43,400 nucleotides of DNA from JBKEDC01 sp047975205 (GTDB lineage Bacteria; Bacteroidota; Bacteroidia; Bacteroidales; Prolixibacteraceae). Position numbers and translations under genes: made by a program. The DNA lies in assembly GCA_047975205.1 (NCBI GenBank), contig JBKEDC010000006.1, forward strand, positions 1 to 43,400. Direction: 5' to 3'. Below, in pieces: positions 25,875 to 36,247 of this stretch. Position 1 is the stretch's first letter. Each line of letters starts with the position of its first letter. The notes under the pieces were generated by a model. That model was not told the origin of the DNA. It searched no databases and worked only from the letters and a program-made list of their open reading frames with translations.

Positions 25875-27359
25875 ATGGTCAGAAAAATTAGAATTTTAAT
25901 TATGTGCCTTGTGTTATGTGGAAACGCTTACAGTCAACAAATCATAACACTTGATAAAGCAATGCAGGTTGCAGAAGAGCACAGTCCCACGCTTCAATCT
26001 ACCTTATTAAATTTGGAGCGCTCTCAGCAATTGTTGAAAGCTCAGAAAGCTTCTATGAAATCACAATTTTTAATGACTTTAGATCCTGTTTCTTATGGGC
26101 AAAATCGTTCATTCGATGATTTTTCTTCTTCTTGGTACACAAGTGAAAATTTTCAAACCTCAGGAACATTTCGTGTTGATCAGCCCATCTTGCCTACCAA
26201 TGGAACAATCTCTTTAGTTAACCAATTTGGTTGGCAAATAAATAATAGTTCTGCAGCTTCGGCTACTGATAATAAATCATTTTCTAATAATCTGTATTTA
26301 AGTATAAGTCAACCATTATTTACCTATAATTCATTGAAGCAAGATTTAAAAGTACTTGAATTAGATTTGGAAAATACCAATTTGAGCTATGCTATGCAAC
26401 GTTTAAATCTGGAACGAGATGTAACGCAATATTTTTACAATGTTTATATGGCTCAAATGAGTTTGAGCATAGCAAAGGACGAATTGGCAAATACTCAGAA
26501 ATCATATGAAATATCAAAAAATAAGGTAGAAGCAGGTCTTTTGGCTAAAGAAGAGCTTTTACAATCGGAGCTAAACTTTGTAGAAGCAAAATCATCAGTT
26601 CAGAACGCGGAAGTTTCTTTGGAAAATGCAAAAGATGTTTTTAAGCAATATGTTGGTATGGATATTTATGAAGATATTACTGTAATGGCAAGTTTAGATG
26701 TTACTCCTGTTGATGTGGATGTCAAGCAAGCTACTGAATATGCATTGAGCTCCAGAATGGAACTTCGTCAACGAGAAATTGATATTAAAAACTCACAGTT
26801 TGATTTAATCTCAACTAAATCTACGAATGAATTTAAGGGAGATCTAAATTTATCAGTAGGTATTATTGGTCAGGATCAGAAATTGAGTAATATATACGCT
26901 AACCCAACTCGCAACCCTAATGTATCGTTATCTTTTAATGTGCCTATTTTCGATTGGGGAGAGCGTAAAGCTAGAATTAGGGCACAAGAAACAGTAATTC
27001 AAACTCAGAAATTGAATTATGAAACGGAAAAAACCCAGATTATTGTAGATGTACGCTCAACTATTCGAAGTCTAAAGAATCAGCTTGTTCAAATTGACAT
27101 ATCAGAAAAGAGTGAGAAAAATGCACAACTGACTTACGAAATAAATTTGGAGCGTTATGCCAATGGCGATTTAACCGGTATGGATTTAAGCCAATATCAA
27201 TCGCAACTTTCGAGTGCTAAAAAGAGTTCGGCACAAGCACTGATAGATTATAAAATCCAACTGCTTAATTTGAAAATCCAAACGTTGTATGATTTTGTAA
27301 AAAAATCTCCGATTATACCTGATGAAATTATGGCTGAAGGTTTAAAATTAGTAGAGTAA
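25875..27359 (+). CDS. TolC-family outer-membrane efflux protein
   Basis: The 494-residue protein has a signal peptide (MVRKIRILIMCLVLCGNAYSQ) and two OEP repeats of long amphipathic helices, typified by YFYNVYMAQMSLSIAKDELANTQKSYEISKNKVEAGLLAKEELLQSE, a hallmark of the TolC helical barrel, and later by LTYEINLERYANGDLTGMDLSQYQ. Beta-strand segments rich in Ser/Asn lie between, e.g. NNLYLSISQPLF, and match the barrel strands. It would form the trimeric exit duct through the outer membrane. It lies 21 bases after the ABC-2 permease fusion and 29 bases before the adaptor gene, and is the only outer-membrane component of the operon. Confidence 0.93.
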   Translation: MVRKIRILIMCLVLCGNAYSQQIITLDKAMQVAEEHSPTLQSTLLNLERSQQLLKAQKASMKSQFLMTLDPVSYGQNRSFDDFSSSWYTSENFQTSGTFRVDQPILPTNGTISLVNQFGWQINNSSAASATDNKSFSNNLYLSISQPLFTYNSLKQDLKVLELDLENTNLSYAMQRLNLERDVTQYFYNVYMAQMSLSIAKDELANTQKSYEISKNKVEAGLLAKEELLQSELNFVEAKSSVQNAEVSLENAKDVFKQYVGMDIYEDITVMASLDVTPVDVDVKQATEYALSSRMELRQREIDIKNSQFDLISTKSTNEFKGDLNLSVGIIGQDQKLSNIYANPTRNPNVSLSFNVPIFDWGERKARIRAQETVIQTQKLNYETEKTQIIVDVRSTIRSLKNQLVQIDISEKSEKNAQLTYEINLERYANGDLTGMDLSQYQSQLSSAKKSSAQALIDYKIQLLNLKIQTLYDFVKKSPIIPDEIMAEGLKLVE

Positions 27360-27388
27360 CTAAAAGAATAAGATAAGAAAATATACCC

Positions 27389-28447
27389 ATGAATATGAAA
27401 CGTTATTTCCCACTTTTTACCTTAGCCTTGATGGGCTTATTTGCGTGTAACAATCAAGCATCAAATTCAGAAGCAGATGTGGCTATTCCGGTCTCCGTAG
27501 AAGAAGTGAAACTGGGAAGCATTGAACAGATTATAAACTCAACCGGTACGTTATCGGCAGTACATGAAGCTACTTTATCTACAGAATCGACAGGCGAATA
27601 TATTTTGTGTAAGAATCCTAAAACAAATAAACAATTTGCTTTAGGAGACAAAGTTTCGAAAGGTCAGGTGATTATCGAGATTCGAAGTAAAGAATATATG
27701 AACAGCATAGCCGTTGAATCGAAAAAACTAAGTTTGGATATTGCAAATCAAACCTATGAGAAACAAAAATCCCTTTATGAAAAAGGAGGTGTAACACAAA
27801 GCGAACTTAGTCAAGCTGAGGTTTCATTGGTGAATGCACAAGATGCCTATGATTTAGCTCAGATACAATTGAGTAAAACGAAGGTTATAGCTCCATTTAG
27901 CGGCGTGATTACCGAATTACCAACTTATACACAAGAAGTGACGTTAGCAAGTGGAACAGAAGTGTTAACTATCATGGATTATAAAAAAATGTTACTCGAA
28001 GTGAATTTGCCGGAGAAATACATTAATGAGATTAAACGAGGCTTACCTATTAGAGTAATGAACTATACTATTCCTGACGATACAATTGCAGGCGTAGTTT
28101 CACAAATATCTCCTGCTATCAGCACCGAAACACGCACTTTCACATGTAAACTAGATGTAGATAATAAAGATTTGTTGTTACGCCCGGGAATGTTTGCACA
28201 AACAGACATTATTTTAGATAAAAAGGATAACGTTGTTGTAGTTCCTAAAAATTCGGTTATCTCAAATCGAAGAGGTAAACACGTTTTTATTGTGTCAAAT
28301 TCAACCGCAGAGCAAAAAAGAGTAACCTTTGGTTACGAGAATGCCGATCAAGTAGAAATTACCTCCGGATTGAAAGCCAACGATAGATTGGTCACTAAAG
28401 GTTTTGAGACACTTCGTAACCAATCTAAAGTTAAAATCGTAAAGTAA
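27389..28447 (+). CDS. RND-type periplasmic adaptor lipoprotein (membrane fusion protein)
   Basis: The 352-residue protein begins with a lipoprotein signal peptide with Cys20 in LFAC, so it is probably anchored in the inner membrane by lipid. The fold order is typical of AcrA/HlyD adaptors: a biotinyl-lipoyl half (GSIEQIINSTGTLSAVHEATLSTESTGEYI), a short alpha hairpin (KKLSLDIANQTYEKQKSLYEKGGVTQSELSQAEVSLVNAQDAY), the returning lipoyl strand (KVIAPFSGVITELP), a beta barrel and a membrane-proximal domain (NVVVVPKNSVISNRRGKHVFIV). It bridges the pumps to the TolC-like duct. Since one adaptor serves two RND genes and two ABC modules, it is probably the shared hub of the complex (inference). Confidence 0.93.
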   Translation: MNMKRYFPLFTLALMGLFACNNQASNSEADVAIPVSVEEVKLGSIEQIINSTGTLSAVHEATLSTESTGEYILCKNPKTNKQFALGDKVSKGQVIIEIRSKEYMNSIAVESKKLSLDIANQTYEKQKSLYEKGGVTQSELSQAEVSLVNAQDAYDLAQIQLSKTKVIAPFSGVITELPTYTQEVTLASGTEVLTIMDYKKMLLEVNLPEKYINEIKRGLPIRVMNYTIPDDTIAGVVSQISPAISTETRTFTCKLDVDNKDLLLRPGMFAQTDIILDKKDNVVVVPKNSVISNRRGKHVFIVSNSTAEQKRVTFGYENADQVEITSGLKANDRLVTKGFETLRNQSKVKIVK

Positions 28448-28448
28448 C

Positions 28449-28454
28449 GGAGGG
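28449..28454 (+). promoter_or_regulatory. Shine-Dalgarno-like site for a GTG start
   Basis: GGAGGG lies 6 bases before the GTG at 28461. Such sites are uncommon in this window; here it may compensate for the weak GTG start of the first RND gene, and it decides that start. Confidence 0.6.
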
Positions 28455-28460
28455 ATAGAC

Positions 28461-31400
28461 GTGAAAAAATTATGTGAATTTTCAGTAAGGTATCCGGTAA
28501 CTGTTTTAATGGTTGTTTTAGGTGTTTTGCTATTGGGTTATATTTCATACGATAAGCTAGGTGTCGAGCTATTTCCCAATATGAATAATCCTAAGCTTTA
28601 CATTGAGTTGGAAGCTGGAGAACGTCCGCCGGAGGAAATAGAGAAACAATATGTAGAGCAGCTAGAAGCATTGGCTATCCGTCAATCAGATGTGACAAAT
28701 GTTTCGTCGGTTTCTATGGTGGGAACAGCTCAATTAACGGTGGAATATGCTTGGGGTAAAGATATGGACGATGCCTTTCTTGATTTGCAGAAAGCAATCA
28801 ATAGCTATACTCAGAACGATGATGACATTGATGCTATAACTATTACCCAATATGATCCAAACACAAGTCCGATTGTAGAAGTTGCCTTGAGCAATGATAA
28901 TATCGATGATTTAAATGAACTTCGGAAAACGGCAGAAAACTATATCAGAAATGAACTGATACGTTTGGAGGGTATTGCAGATGTTGAGATTAGTGGCGAT
29001 CAAGAACAAGAGGTTTATATTGAAACTAAACAATATTTGCTGGATGCTTATGGATTAACATTAAGTAGTATATCGACGGCCATTAATAATTTTAATCAAA
29101 GCATATCGGGTGGTAATGTAGAGGAGATGGGCACTAAGTATGTTGTGAAAGCTGTCAGCTTACTTCGTTCTCCGGAAGATTTTGAACATATAATTGTAGG
29201 CTATAAAACAATTAAAGCTGATGATGAAACGGCAGAGTCGGCTCCGATATATTTGAGCGAGGTAGCAACGGTAAAACTTCGGAATAAAGATCCGGAAAAT
29301 ATTGTTCGTTTGAATAATAAGCCATCACTAGGACTTTCTATTTACAAAGAAACCAATTACAATACGGTTAAGGCGGTAAATAATGTAGAAAAAGCCATGC
29401 GTAAAATAGAAAAAGCTTTACCGTCATATCATTTAACCATGGTTTCAGACCAAGGAACTTTTATCTCCAGTGCTATTGGAGAGGTGAAGGATTCGGCTCT
29501 AATTGGTATCGTACTTGCCGTTTTGGTACTTTATGTATTTTTGCGTAGGATTGGTAGCACACTAATAATTAGTATAGCTATTCCAATTTCTATTGTAGCT
29601 ACATTTAACCTCATGTATTTTAATGGTCTGACCATGAATATTATGTCACTTGGAGGTTTGGCGCTAGGAGCAGGCATGTTGGTAGATAATGCTATTGTAG
29701 TTGTAGAAAATATATTTAGAAATAGAGATAGTGGGATGTCGGTAAAAGAGGCCGCTATTATAGGAACTTCGCAGGTTGGCGGAGCTATTATATCTTCAAC
29801 GCTTACCACCATCGTAGTATTCTTGCCTATCGTTTATTTGCATGGCTCATCGGGAGAATTGTTTAAGGACCAAGCATGGACGGTTACCTTCTCCTTGATT
29901 TCCTCCTTATTGGTGGCTATTTTTGTTATACCAATGCTTTTTTCGTTGTTTTATAAGAATACTGAAAATAAAAAGATAAAGACAGTTCAGATTGGTGGGT
30001 ATGGCAAATTTCTAGATAGAGCCGTAGATCATCGTTGGATGATCATTATGCTGGCAATATTTCTGATGTTATTGGGAGGATTTATTACTCCATTTTTAGG
30101 GTCAGAATTTATGCCTAAGACCGAAACTAGAGAATTTAGTATGCAAATAACGATGCCTGAAGGGACACAGCTGTCGAGAACAGATGCGACTATAGATGGT
30201 TTAGAGCACATTGCAGAAGAGACTTTGGGAAAAAATTTGCAGTATGTTTATACTTGTGTAGGACCGTCTAGCAGTTTGAGTTCGTCAACAACGGCAATAT
30301 TTGAAGGCGAGAATACCGCAAAAATAAAATTTGTTTTGGCAGAAGATGCTAAGGTAACATCTACTCAGGCTATACAAATGCTAAGTTCAGCAGTGGGAGA
30401 GCTTTCGGATACGGAAATATTATATAAACAAGACGAAACGGCTTTACAAAGTATATTAGGAACTGATGAAGCTCCGTTATTAATAGAAGTTGAAGGTCAG
30501 GAATTGAATGAGATTGATACGATTTTGACAGAAATCCAAACAAAATTGACCCATATCAACGGCATATATAATGCAGAATCTTCAATGGAAGATGGATCTC
30601 CGGAGGTAGAAATCGTGGTAGACAGATTACGTGCAGGGATATATGGTATAAGTGTGAGCGATATTGTGAGTCAGGTGCAAAGTCAGCTCGACGGAGAAAC
30701 GGTAGGACAAGTGGAACGTTCAGGTGAAATGCAAGATATTACGTTGAAAATGCCGGATATGACTTTAGCGGAAATGAAGCAAGTAAAAATAACTTCAGGA
30801 GATCAAGAATTTTACTTAGATGAGTTGGCAAATATAAAGGTGGGGTATTCTCCTAAAACGATTATGCGCAACAACCAAACACGTATTGGGCAAGTTTCAG
30901 CACAATTAGATAATAACACATCTTTGAGTAAAGTAGCTGATGAAATTCGTGCAGGATTGGCGTCAATCAATTTACCGGCAAATTATAAAGTTAATATTAG
31001 CGGAGAGGAAGCCAAACGTCAGGAATCTATGAGTAGTCTAAGCTTTGCTTTATTACTTTCTGTAATTCTAGTTTTTATGGTATTGGCTTCTCAATTTGAG
31101 TCGTTAATACATCCGTTCACTATTCTGCTTACCATTCCCTTGGCAGTGGTAGGTTCTATATTCACTTTTTTCATTTTCGATAAGTCATTAAACATGATGG
31201 CATTTATTGGTATTATAATGCTTGCAGGTATAGCTGTTAATAATTCCATCATACTAATAGATCGGATTATTCAGCTTCAACGTTCAGGAATGGATCGAAG
31301 AGAAGCCATTTTACAGGCAGGACAGCAGCGTATTCGTCCGATATTAATGACTAGTTTAACAACAATATTGGCATTAATTCCAATGACATTGGGTATTGGT

Positions 31401-31550
31401 GAAAGTTCCTCTTTACGATCACCTATGGCTATGGCTGTAATCGGAGGTATGGTAACATCAACTTTACTAAGTTTGGTTGTTATTCCATGTGTGTATGATG
31501 TGTTAGAGAGCGTTAAAAACAAGTTATTCAATTCTAATAAGAAGAATTAG
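28461..31550 (+). CDS. RND efflux pump permease, HAE1-type
   Basis: The 1029-residue inner-membrane pump has the standard RND length and layout: TM1 (YPVTVLMVVLGVLLLGYISY), a large periplasmic loop, TM2-6, TM7, a second loop and TM8-12. The proton-relay aspartate is Asp409 in GMLVDNAIVVVEN on TM4, and TM10 has AGIAVNNSIILID. Early motifs such as GVELFPNMNNPKLYIELE and PPEEIEKQYVEQLE are typical of the family. It uses the proton gradient to move a substrate toward the adaptor and TolC duct. Translation starts at GTG with a nearby GGAGGG. It is followed after 2 bases by a second, fused RND gene, so the pump may be a heterotrimer in the manner of MdtB-MdtC (inference). Confidence 0.93.
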   Translation: MKKLCEFSVRYPVTVLMVVLGVLLLGYISYDKLGVELFPNMNNPKLYIELEAGERPPEEIEKQYVEQLEALAIRQSDVTNVSSVSMVGTAQLTVEYAWGKDMDDAFLDLQKAINSYTQNDDDIDAITITQYDPNTSPIVEVALSNDNIDDLNELRKTAENYIRNELIRLEGIADVEISGDQEQEVYIETKQYLLDAYGLTLSSISTAINNFNQSISGGNVEEMGTKYVVKAVSLLRSPEDFEHIIVGYKTIKADDETAESAPIYLSEVATVKLRNKDPENIVRLNNKPSLGLSIYKETNYNTVKAVNNVEKAMRKIEKALPSYHLTMVSDQGTFISSAIGEVKDSALIGIVLAVLVLYVFLRRIGSTLIISIAIPISIVATFNLMYFNGLTMNIMSLGGLALGAGMLVDNAIVVVENIFRNRDSGMSVKEAAIIGTSQVGGAIISSTLTTIVVFLPIVYLHGSSGELFKDQAWTVTFSLISSLLVAIFVIPMLFSLFYKNTENKKIKTVQIGGYGKFLDRAVDHRWMIIMLAIFLMLLGGFITPFLGSEFMPKTETREFSMQITMPEGTQLSRTDATIDGLEHIAEETLGKNLQYVYTCVGPSSSLSSSTTAIFEGENTAKIKFVLAEDAKVTSTQAIQMLSSAVGELSDTEILYKQDETALQSILGTDEAPLLIEVEGQELNEIDTILTEIQTKLTHINGIYNAESSMEDGSPEVEIVVDRLRAGIYGISVSDIVSQVQSQLDGETVGQVERSGEMQDITLKMPDMTLAEMKQVKITSGDQEFYLDELANIKVGYSPKTIMRNNQTRIGQVSAQLDNNTSLSKVADEIRAGLASINLPANYKVNISGEEAKRQESMSSLSFALLLSVILVFMVLASQFESLIHPFTILLTIPLAVVGSIFTFFIFDKSLNMMAFIGIIMLAGIAVNNSIILIDRIIQLQRSGMDRREAILQAGQQRIRPILMTSLTTILALIPMTLGIGESSSLRSPMAMAVIGGMVTSTLLSLVVIPCVYDVLESVKNKLFNSNKKN

Positions 31551-31552
31551 TT

Positions 31553-34500
31553 ATGCGATTTGTGATTGATAGGAAAACGCTCATCAGCATGCTGTTTATA
31601 GGTCTTACTATGCTCGGCTATGTATCATATAAGCAATTAAAGGTTGAATTACTACCTAATGCTGATTTACCCTTTTTATATGTTACAGTAAGTGCTGATC
31701 AAGAATCAGAACCTAATTATTTTGAAAAAGAGGCTGTAATATCAGTGGAAGGAGCTATAAGTACTCTTTCGGGAATTGAATCTTTAGAAACTACAATTAC
31801 TTCGAGGCAAGCTTCTATTGCTGTCTATTATCAGAATGATGTTGATTTGAGTTTAGCTTACCTTAGACTTCAAGAAAAAATAAATGAATTAAGCTCTACT
31901 TTAGGCGATGAATTTACGCTTACAGTAAATCGAGTTGATCTATCCAAAATGAATAGTCAACTTATGAGCTTAGAGGCTCGTGGAAGTGGAGGAGTAGATA
32001 GGGTGCGTAATGTGGTTGATGAGGAGGTAACTGATGAGTTGGAGAATGTAGATGGCGTAGCGGGCATTGAAGTATATGGCGGAAAAGAAAAGATTTTAGA
32101 AATTACACCAAACTTAGCAGCATGTAAATCATATGGCATTACTATGGCAAGTTTGCGTAGTTTATTGTCGCAAAATAGCGAAGATAGGGCTTATGTTGGA
32201 AACTTAGTAGAGCATGGGCAACTTCGTTTTGTTCACGTGACAGCAGAATATAGCAACGTAAAAGATATTGAAAATCTGGTAGTAGCTAATGGTCCTGTTT
32301 TATTGAAAGATATAGCTGATGTTCGTTTTGGAGAAAAAGAAGTTGACAGCTACAGCAGAGTAAATGGATTAGAAGCTGTTACGGTTCGTATTATTAGTGA
32401 CTCTCAAGCAAATCAGATTGAATTGTCGCATGCTGTTTTAGCTGTTATTGATAAGATTAACCAAAAGATAAAAGCCAAGGATGTTCAGCTGGTAGTGCAA
32501 GACAATACTGCCAAAACGATGGAAGACAATATCAATCAAATTATTAACTTGGCTCTTGTAGGTGGCTTAATGGCTGTTTTTGTGTTGTGGATTTTTCTCA
32601 GAAATCTTCGTATAGTTGTTTTTGTTGCTTTTGCTATACCAATATCTATCTTTACGGCTTTCAATGCTTTTTATGCCTATCACATAAGTATAAATAGCCT
32701 TACCTTGGTTGGAATGGCTTTGGCTGTTGGTATGCTATTAGATAACAGTGTAGTTGTACTTGAGAATATTTATCGTTTAGCAGGAAAAAAATATTCAGCT
32801 GATCAAGCTGTTATACAAGGAACGAAAGAGGTATGGCGTTCTATCGTTGCCGCAACATTAACCACGATAACTGTTTTTCTTCCTTTTGTGTTTTCCAGCA
32901 ACTATCAAGTGGAAATGTTGGGTGAGAATATTGGGGTATCTATCATTTCAACATTATTGGTATCATTACTTGTAGCTCTGCTTTTTGTTCCTATGATAGT
33001 TCACTTCATACTGGGACGGAAATGGGGGAAACATATTGATTTCCAAAATCTAGATACCGGCAACCGTTTGATTCAGATTTACGTGTTGCTATTGAAAACC
33101 TGTATGAGAAATCCATTGTTAACAATTGCTGGTGCTATAATCGTATTCTTTTTATCTATTGTAGGAGCTTTACTTGTTGATGATAGCTCTTTATCTGAGG
33201 TGGAAAATGACCAAGTCAATTTAACCCTAACCATGTCTTCAGGATCAAGTTTGGATAAAACAGACAATGCTGTTCGTTTAATTGAGAAGAAGTTAGAAGA
33301 TATTCCCGAAAAAGAAGATGTTATAAGTAATGTTGAAGAAGAAAAAGCAACAATCACAATTAAGTTGAAAGAGGATTTTGAAGACGTAGGTAATCGAACA
33401 TATGCTGAGGTCAAGAATGAAGCTTATAGATTGGCTCGAGGTGTGAGAATGGGAAGTGTTAGTGCCAGTTCATCTAGTTCAAGCAGCACCGGAAGAGCCG
33501 GCAATGGAGCTGCTGATTTTCAGCGTATGTTGGGAATTGGATCTTCACGAGAAACTATTGTTATCAAAGGGGAAGACTATAAAATGATGGAGAATGTGGC
33601 TGACGATTTAAAGGATATTCTAGGTGATTTAGATATCATAGACTGGATACGTAGCAGCTCTTCAGGATACCAGCCGGAAGTACAGATGCACTTCAATCCA
33701 TTGCTCATGACTACCTATGGAATTACTTTGAGCGATATTTCAAAAGAACTAAACTCGTTTTCCAATCAAATCTCAACCGGTATCATGTTTGAGCAAGGAA
33801 CCGACGAATATGAGATTACTATTAATCAACAAGAGGATGAAGATAAGAATGATCGCTCGGTTCACGATTTAAAAACAGTGCAAGTAGATGGTGATTCTTC
33901 TCACGATTTGCAGGAGTTCACTAAGCTGTTTTACTCATGGGGACTATCGAAAATAACACGCGTTAACCAAGAAAAACAAATTACCTTAACTTACGCTTTT
34001 TCTAATGAGGCTGATGAATCATCAAGTATACATGATGCTTATGCAACTGAGGTAGACAATATTTTGGCCGGTTATAATTACCCATCAGGAGTTACAGCTA
34101 CCGTTGATGTGGAAGATAATGAGTTGGAAGAGATTTATTATTTCATAGGAGTGGCTTTCATTCTGATATTTATGATTTTAGCTTCGGTGTTTGAATCAAT
34201 AATTACACCATTTGTAATGTTATTTTCTATCCCATTAGCAGCTATTGGTTCGCTGATAGCTATGGTTATCACAGGAAATGGTTTAACCAATGCTAATGCA
34301 ATGATTGGTTTCCTTATTCTAATGGGAGTAGTAGTCAATAATGGTATTATCCTCATTGATTATGCCAATATTTTACGCGAACGAGGGTTTAGAAAAATTA
34401 GAGCTCTCATTGTGGCGGGTATATCTCGAGTACGTCCGATTTTGATAACAGCGGCTACCACTATTGTGGCTATGTTACCATTAGCTATGGGGCAAGATGA

Positions 34501-36247
34501 ATATGTAGGAGCTATTGGTGCGCCTTTTGCTATAGTTGTAATTGGAGGTTTATCATTTAGTACATTACTTACACTTATTTTTATTCCTACTTTCTATTCC
34601 GGTCTAGAGAATGCTCTTGATTGGTTTAAATCTTTGGATTGGAAATGGAAGCTTTTGCAAATCTTATTAATGGCTATTAGTTTTATCTGCATATCTTATT
34701 TTGCAGAAACTTTCTTGGTGAGATTAGCGTGTGTAATCCTTGTAGTAACCCTAATTCCGGGAATGACATGGTTCATACTAAATAGTCTAACAAATGCTAA
34801 TGCGAAACTTATCCCTGAAGATGAGGAAGTAACAATAAGCATACAAAATTTAGTTAAGATTTATGATCGATCGGGACGTTTCACTAGAGAATGGCTTGCA
34901 GGTCTTAAATTGCGTCAACGTGCCGGGCTGGAGCGTAATTTCTATTCATTAGCTGATTTTACTCATCTAGTATGGCAAGTACCATTGTTGGGTTTCTTAG
35001 TCTATTTCACTTTTATCTATCTGGAAGCAAGCTTCTGGTGTTACCTGATGGCATTGCTTACATGGCTGTTTATCCGTGAGTTTACTCGCCCATTCATGCT
35101 GATGTGGAAGAATAAGTATGAACAATGCGGACAGCAAAGATATCAACGAATGATGAAGGCATTACCTTTGTTTACTTATTGGTTCTTGCCTATAGTTGAG
35201 CTAATCGTTATACAGCAACGAGGAGGAAGTATAGGTGCATTAGCTGGTTTTGGGACGCTTTGGTATTTAGGTTTAATTATAGCCTACACATCAAATAAAT
35301 TATATGAGAACGATGTTAATATTAATCGTATTACCGGAAAATTTGGAGGACTCCGAAGATCAATTTATCGTCTTGTACAGTCTATACCGGTAATTGGTAA
35401 GAAAAGAAAACCATTCCGAGCATTGAACGGAGTTTCATTGGATATCAAAACAGGAATGTTCGGACTGCTTGGACCTAATGGTGCCGGTAAATCGACTATG
35501 ATGCGGATCATTTGTGGCATATTTGAACAGAGTTATGGTAAGATATTCATTAATGGTATTGATACACAGGAAAAACGAGAAGAATTACAAGGTCTTATCG
35601 GATATTTACCACAAGAATTTGGTACTTATGAAAGTATGAGTTCTTGGAATTACTTAAATTATCAAGCACTATTAAAAGGGCTAAAAGATCCTAAACAACG
35701 AATGGAACGATTGGAGTATGTGCTGAAAGCCGTACACATGTGGGATAAGAAAGATGAAGCAATCGGATCCTTTTCGGGAGGAATGAAGCAGCGCATCGGG
35801 ATTGCACAAATCTTGCTGCATTTACCTCGCATCTTAGTTGTTGATGAGCCGACAGCCGGTCTTGATCCACGTGAACGGATTCGTTTTCGTAACTTATTGG
35901 TAGAGTTAAGTAGAGCGCGCATTGTGATATTTTCTACGCATATTATTGAGGATATTGCCAGCTCGTGTAATCAGGTGGGAGTAGTCATCAGAGGACAAGT
36001 AAAATATACGGGAACTCCGGGTGATATGGTACATTTGGCTCAAGATTTAGTTTGGCAATATGATTTGTCGCCTGAAGAGTTTGAGCAATTGGCAGATAAA
36101 AAGATGGTACTTCATCATATGTATATTGATGATAAGATACGTTTGCGCTATTTATCGAAAGAGCAGCCACATCCTACGGCGATAAAAGTTACACCTATAT
36201 TGGAGGATGCTTATTTATGTTTGATTAAAGATTTAAAAAATGAATAA
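31553..36247 (+). CDS. RND pump fused to an ABC ATPase with a membrane segment inserted in the ATPase fold
   Basis: The 1564-residue protein is one uninterrupted frame. Residues 1 to about 1020 form a complete RND pump (Asp397 in GMLLDNSVVVLEN on TM4; VVNNGIILIDY on TM10). Two further hydrophobic segments lie at about 1030-1075. At residue 1094 TISIQNLVKIYDRSGR reads as the first strand of an ABC ATPase, but the following strand (KPFRALNGVSLDIKTG) comes only at about 1285. Between them lies a roughly 180-residue insertion with four hydrophobic segments. The rest is a normal ATPase: Walker A GPNGAGKST at 1307, FSGGMKQRIGIAQIL, Walker B ILVVDEPTAGLD, switch His in FSTHII. All catalytic elements are intact. 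The stop overlaps the next permease gene by 8 bases, its likely ABC partner. Confidence 0.88.
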   Translation: MRFVIDRKTLISMLFIGLTMLGYVSYKQLKVELLPNADLPFLYVTVSADQESEPNYFEKEAVISVEGAISTLSGIESLETTITSRQASIAVYYQNDVDLSLAYLRLQEKINELSSTLGDEFTLTVNRVDLSKMNSQLMSLEARGSGGVDRVRNVVDEEVTDELENVDGVAGIEVYGGKEKILEITPNLAACKSYGITMASLRSLLSQNSEDRAYVGNLVEHGQLRFVHVTAEYSNVKDIENLVVANGPVLLKDIADVRFGEKEVDSYSRVNGLEAVTVRIISDSQANQIELSHAVLAVIDKINQKIKAKDVQLVVQDNTAKTMEDNINQIINLALVGGLMAVFVLWIFLRNLRIVVFVAFAIPISIFTAFNAFYAYHISINSLTLVGMALAVGMLLDNSVVVLENIYRLAGKKYSADQAVIQGTKEVWRSIVAATLTTITVFLPFVFSSNYQVEMLGENIGVSIISTLLVSLLVALLFVPMIVHFILGRKWGKHIDFQNLDTGNRLIQIYVLLLKTCMRNPLLTIAGAIIVFFLSIVGALLVDDSSLSEVENDQVNLTLTMSSGSSLDKTDNAVRLIEKKLEDIPEKEDVISNVEEEKATITIKLKEDFEDVGNRTYAEVKNEAYRLARGVRMGSVSASSSSSSSTGRAGNGAADFQRMLGIGSSRETIVIKGEDYKMMENVADDLKDILGDLDIIDWIRSSSSGYQPEVQMHFNPLLMTTYGITLSDISKELNSFSNQISTGIMFEQGTDEYEITINQQEDEDKNDRSVHDLKTVQVDGDSSHDLQEFTKLFYSWGLSKITRVNQEKQITLTYAFSNEADESSSIHDAYATEVDNILAGYNYPSGVTATVDVEDNELEEIYYFIGVAFILIFMILASVFESIITPFVMLFSIPLAAIGSLIAMVITGNGLTNANAMIGFLILMGVVVNNGIILIDYANILRERGFRKIRALIVAGISRVRPILITAATTIVAMLPLAMGQDEYVGAIGAPFAIVVIGGLSFSTLLTLIFIPTFYSGLENALDWFKSLDWKWKLLQILLMAISFICISYFAETFLVRLACVILVVTLIPGMTWFILNSLTNANAKLIPEDEEVTISIQNLVKIYDRSGRFTREWLAGLKLRQRAGLERNFYSLADFTHLVWQVPLLGFLVYFTFIYLEASFWCYLMALLTWLFIREFTRPFMLMWKNKYEQCGQQRYQRMMKALPLFTYWFLPIVELIVIQQRGGSIGALAGFGTLWYLGLIIAYTSNKLYENDVNINRITGKFGGLRRSIYRLVQSIPVIGKKRKPFRALNGVSLDIKTGMFGLLGPNGAGKSTMMRIICGIFEQSYGKIFINGIDTQEKREELQGLIGYLPQEFGTYESMSSWNYLNYQALLKGLKDPKQRMERLEYVLKAVHMWDKKDEAIGSFSGGMKQRIGIAQILLHLPRILVVDEPTAGLDPRERIRFRNLLVELSRARIVIFSTHIIEDIASSCNQVGVVIRGQVKYTGTPGDMVHLAQDLVWQYDLSPEEFEQLADKKMVLHHMYIDDKIRLRYLSKEQPHPTAIKVTPILEDAYLCLIKDLKNE

